A DNA stretch of 64,000 nucleotides, from NCBI GenBank assembly GCA_028564675.1, contig JAOVVO010000118.1:91361-155360 (forward strand), read 5' to 3'. Below, one piece after another: positions 63,301-64,000 of this stretch. Numbering within the stretch: position 1 is the stretch's first letter; the number at the start of each line of letters is the position of its first letter. Under the pieces are notes generated by a model. It had not been told where the DNA came from. It made no database searches and saw nothing but the letters and a program-made list of their open reading frames with translations. Origin of the DNA: Onchocerca lupi. Its lineage: Eukaryota > Nematoda > Chromadorea > Rhabditida > Onchocercidae. A program made the translations under genes and the position numbers.

Positions 63301-64000
63301 CACACATATATTCGTTTTTTTTTTTTTCTTTCAGTTGTAAGAATCATATTTCAGGTCTTCTGCTCTTTGGTTTAGCACAAAATGAAGTTACATTAAAATA
63401 CTTAACCAAGATTTTTTGAACATATTCGAAATCAATCAATAACGTCTAATATGTGGTGCCAAATAATTTATTTTATCTGCTTTCAAATGTATCACAAAAA
63501 TAGTTCAACAATGAAAGAAAACTAAATTTATAAAACACAAAAATAGCATTCGCTCAACAAACTTATACGGTAACAATAATATCTACATAGCAATAAAAAA
63601 CAATTTCTCAAATTAAATCTTTAAAATCGGTCTCCTCTTTCAGTACAATTAGATATTTGAAAACGACTTCTTTTTCCAACATAAATTTTTAAACTTATTA
63701 GAAATGAGAACTATACTGTGATTATATCTTAAGTAAAATAATCAGTAGTCACTAAAACAAGATTTAAGAATAACATCGGAATAAAAATAGCAAGAAAAAA
63801 TAAATATTTGACACAGTTCTGAAATTATTGCAAATCCATGTATAAAATTTGCATCTGAATATAAATTTGATAATTACAGGAACAAAGAATTGCTCTCTGG
63901 TACAATTGCGCAGTACTCTATTACATCATTCATTATTCAACAAAAATGCATCTTGAAATTCATTAATTAATCAGAACTGCTGAGTCATCATATATATATA
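57388..64000. other. AT-rich intergenic DNA to the window end
   Basis: About 6.6 kb with no supportable gene. The longest open frame (61685-62008, 107 codons) has no recognisable motif, no good splice context, and a length expected by chance in DNA of this composition and extent. Poly-T and poly-A runs are frequent; the last bases are a short (TA)n. Confidence 0.55.
57626..57631 (+). terminator. Candidate poly(A) signal of the RGS gene
   Basis: AATAAA about 240 bases after the TAG at 57387, followed by T-rich DNA. It is the first canonical hexamer I noticed downstream. Confidence 0.5.

Overview
This is AT-rich nematode nuclear DNA, probably from a filarial (clade III) worm. The evidence for a nematode is many small exons with TTTCAG-type acceptors, splice acceptors sitting a few bases upstream of start codons (the pattern expected of spliced-leader trans-splicing), and a globin of nematode type. 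The filarial assignment is inference from base composition and intron style. There is no bacterial or viral gene in the window, and no tRNA, rRNA or CRISPR array was found.

Three protein genes are recognisable. (1) 578-21402, plus strand: a gene of about 48 exons for a giant multiple-ankyrin-repeat, single-KH-domain protein, the Mask/ANKHD1/ANKRD17 orthologue. The exon chain can be read in phase from ATG to TAA and gives about 2,360 residues, with one uncertain junction (exon 15 to 16). Two of its introns use GC instead of GT donors. One intron carries a dead mariner transposase on the opposite strand. The region between the ankyrin and KH halves holds an apparent alternative first exon, and the KH region holds an unlisted in-frame cassette exon. 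(2) 25047-23053, minus strand: a four-exon globin of 264 residues, tail-to-tail with gene 1. (3) about 49007-57387, plus strand: an R12-type regulator of G-protein signalling (RGS12/RGS14/Loco family) with an RGS domain, two Ras-binding-like domains and a remnant of the C-terminal GoLoco region. Three or four upstream coding blocks at 32212-32280, 34335-35042, 35406-35543 and 38626 onward probably form its 5' end, across introns of several kilobases.

Layout: 1-568 upstream DNA; 569-21402 Mask gene; 21403-23052 shared 3' intergenic DNA with a GC-richer, foldable patch; 23053-25047 globin; 25048-32205 AT-rich intergenic DNA; 32206-57387 RGS gene with a giant intron at about 38.9-49.0 kb holding a foldback repeat, an (ATT)n tract and purine- and C-rich strand-asymmetric DNA; 57388-64000 AT-rich intergenic DNA with no supportable gene.

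The three genes do not form a pathway or operon. Mask proteins are scaffolds in growth signalling and RNA regulation, globins bind haem and oxygen, and R12 RGS proteins switch off Gi/o signalling. The most unusual feature is the Mask locus itself, where the sequence suggests the gene can be divided into an ankyrin-only product and a KH-only product.
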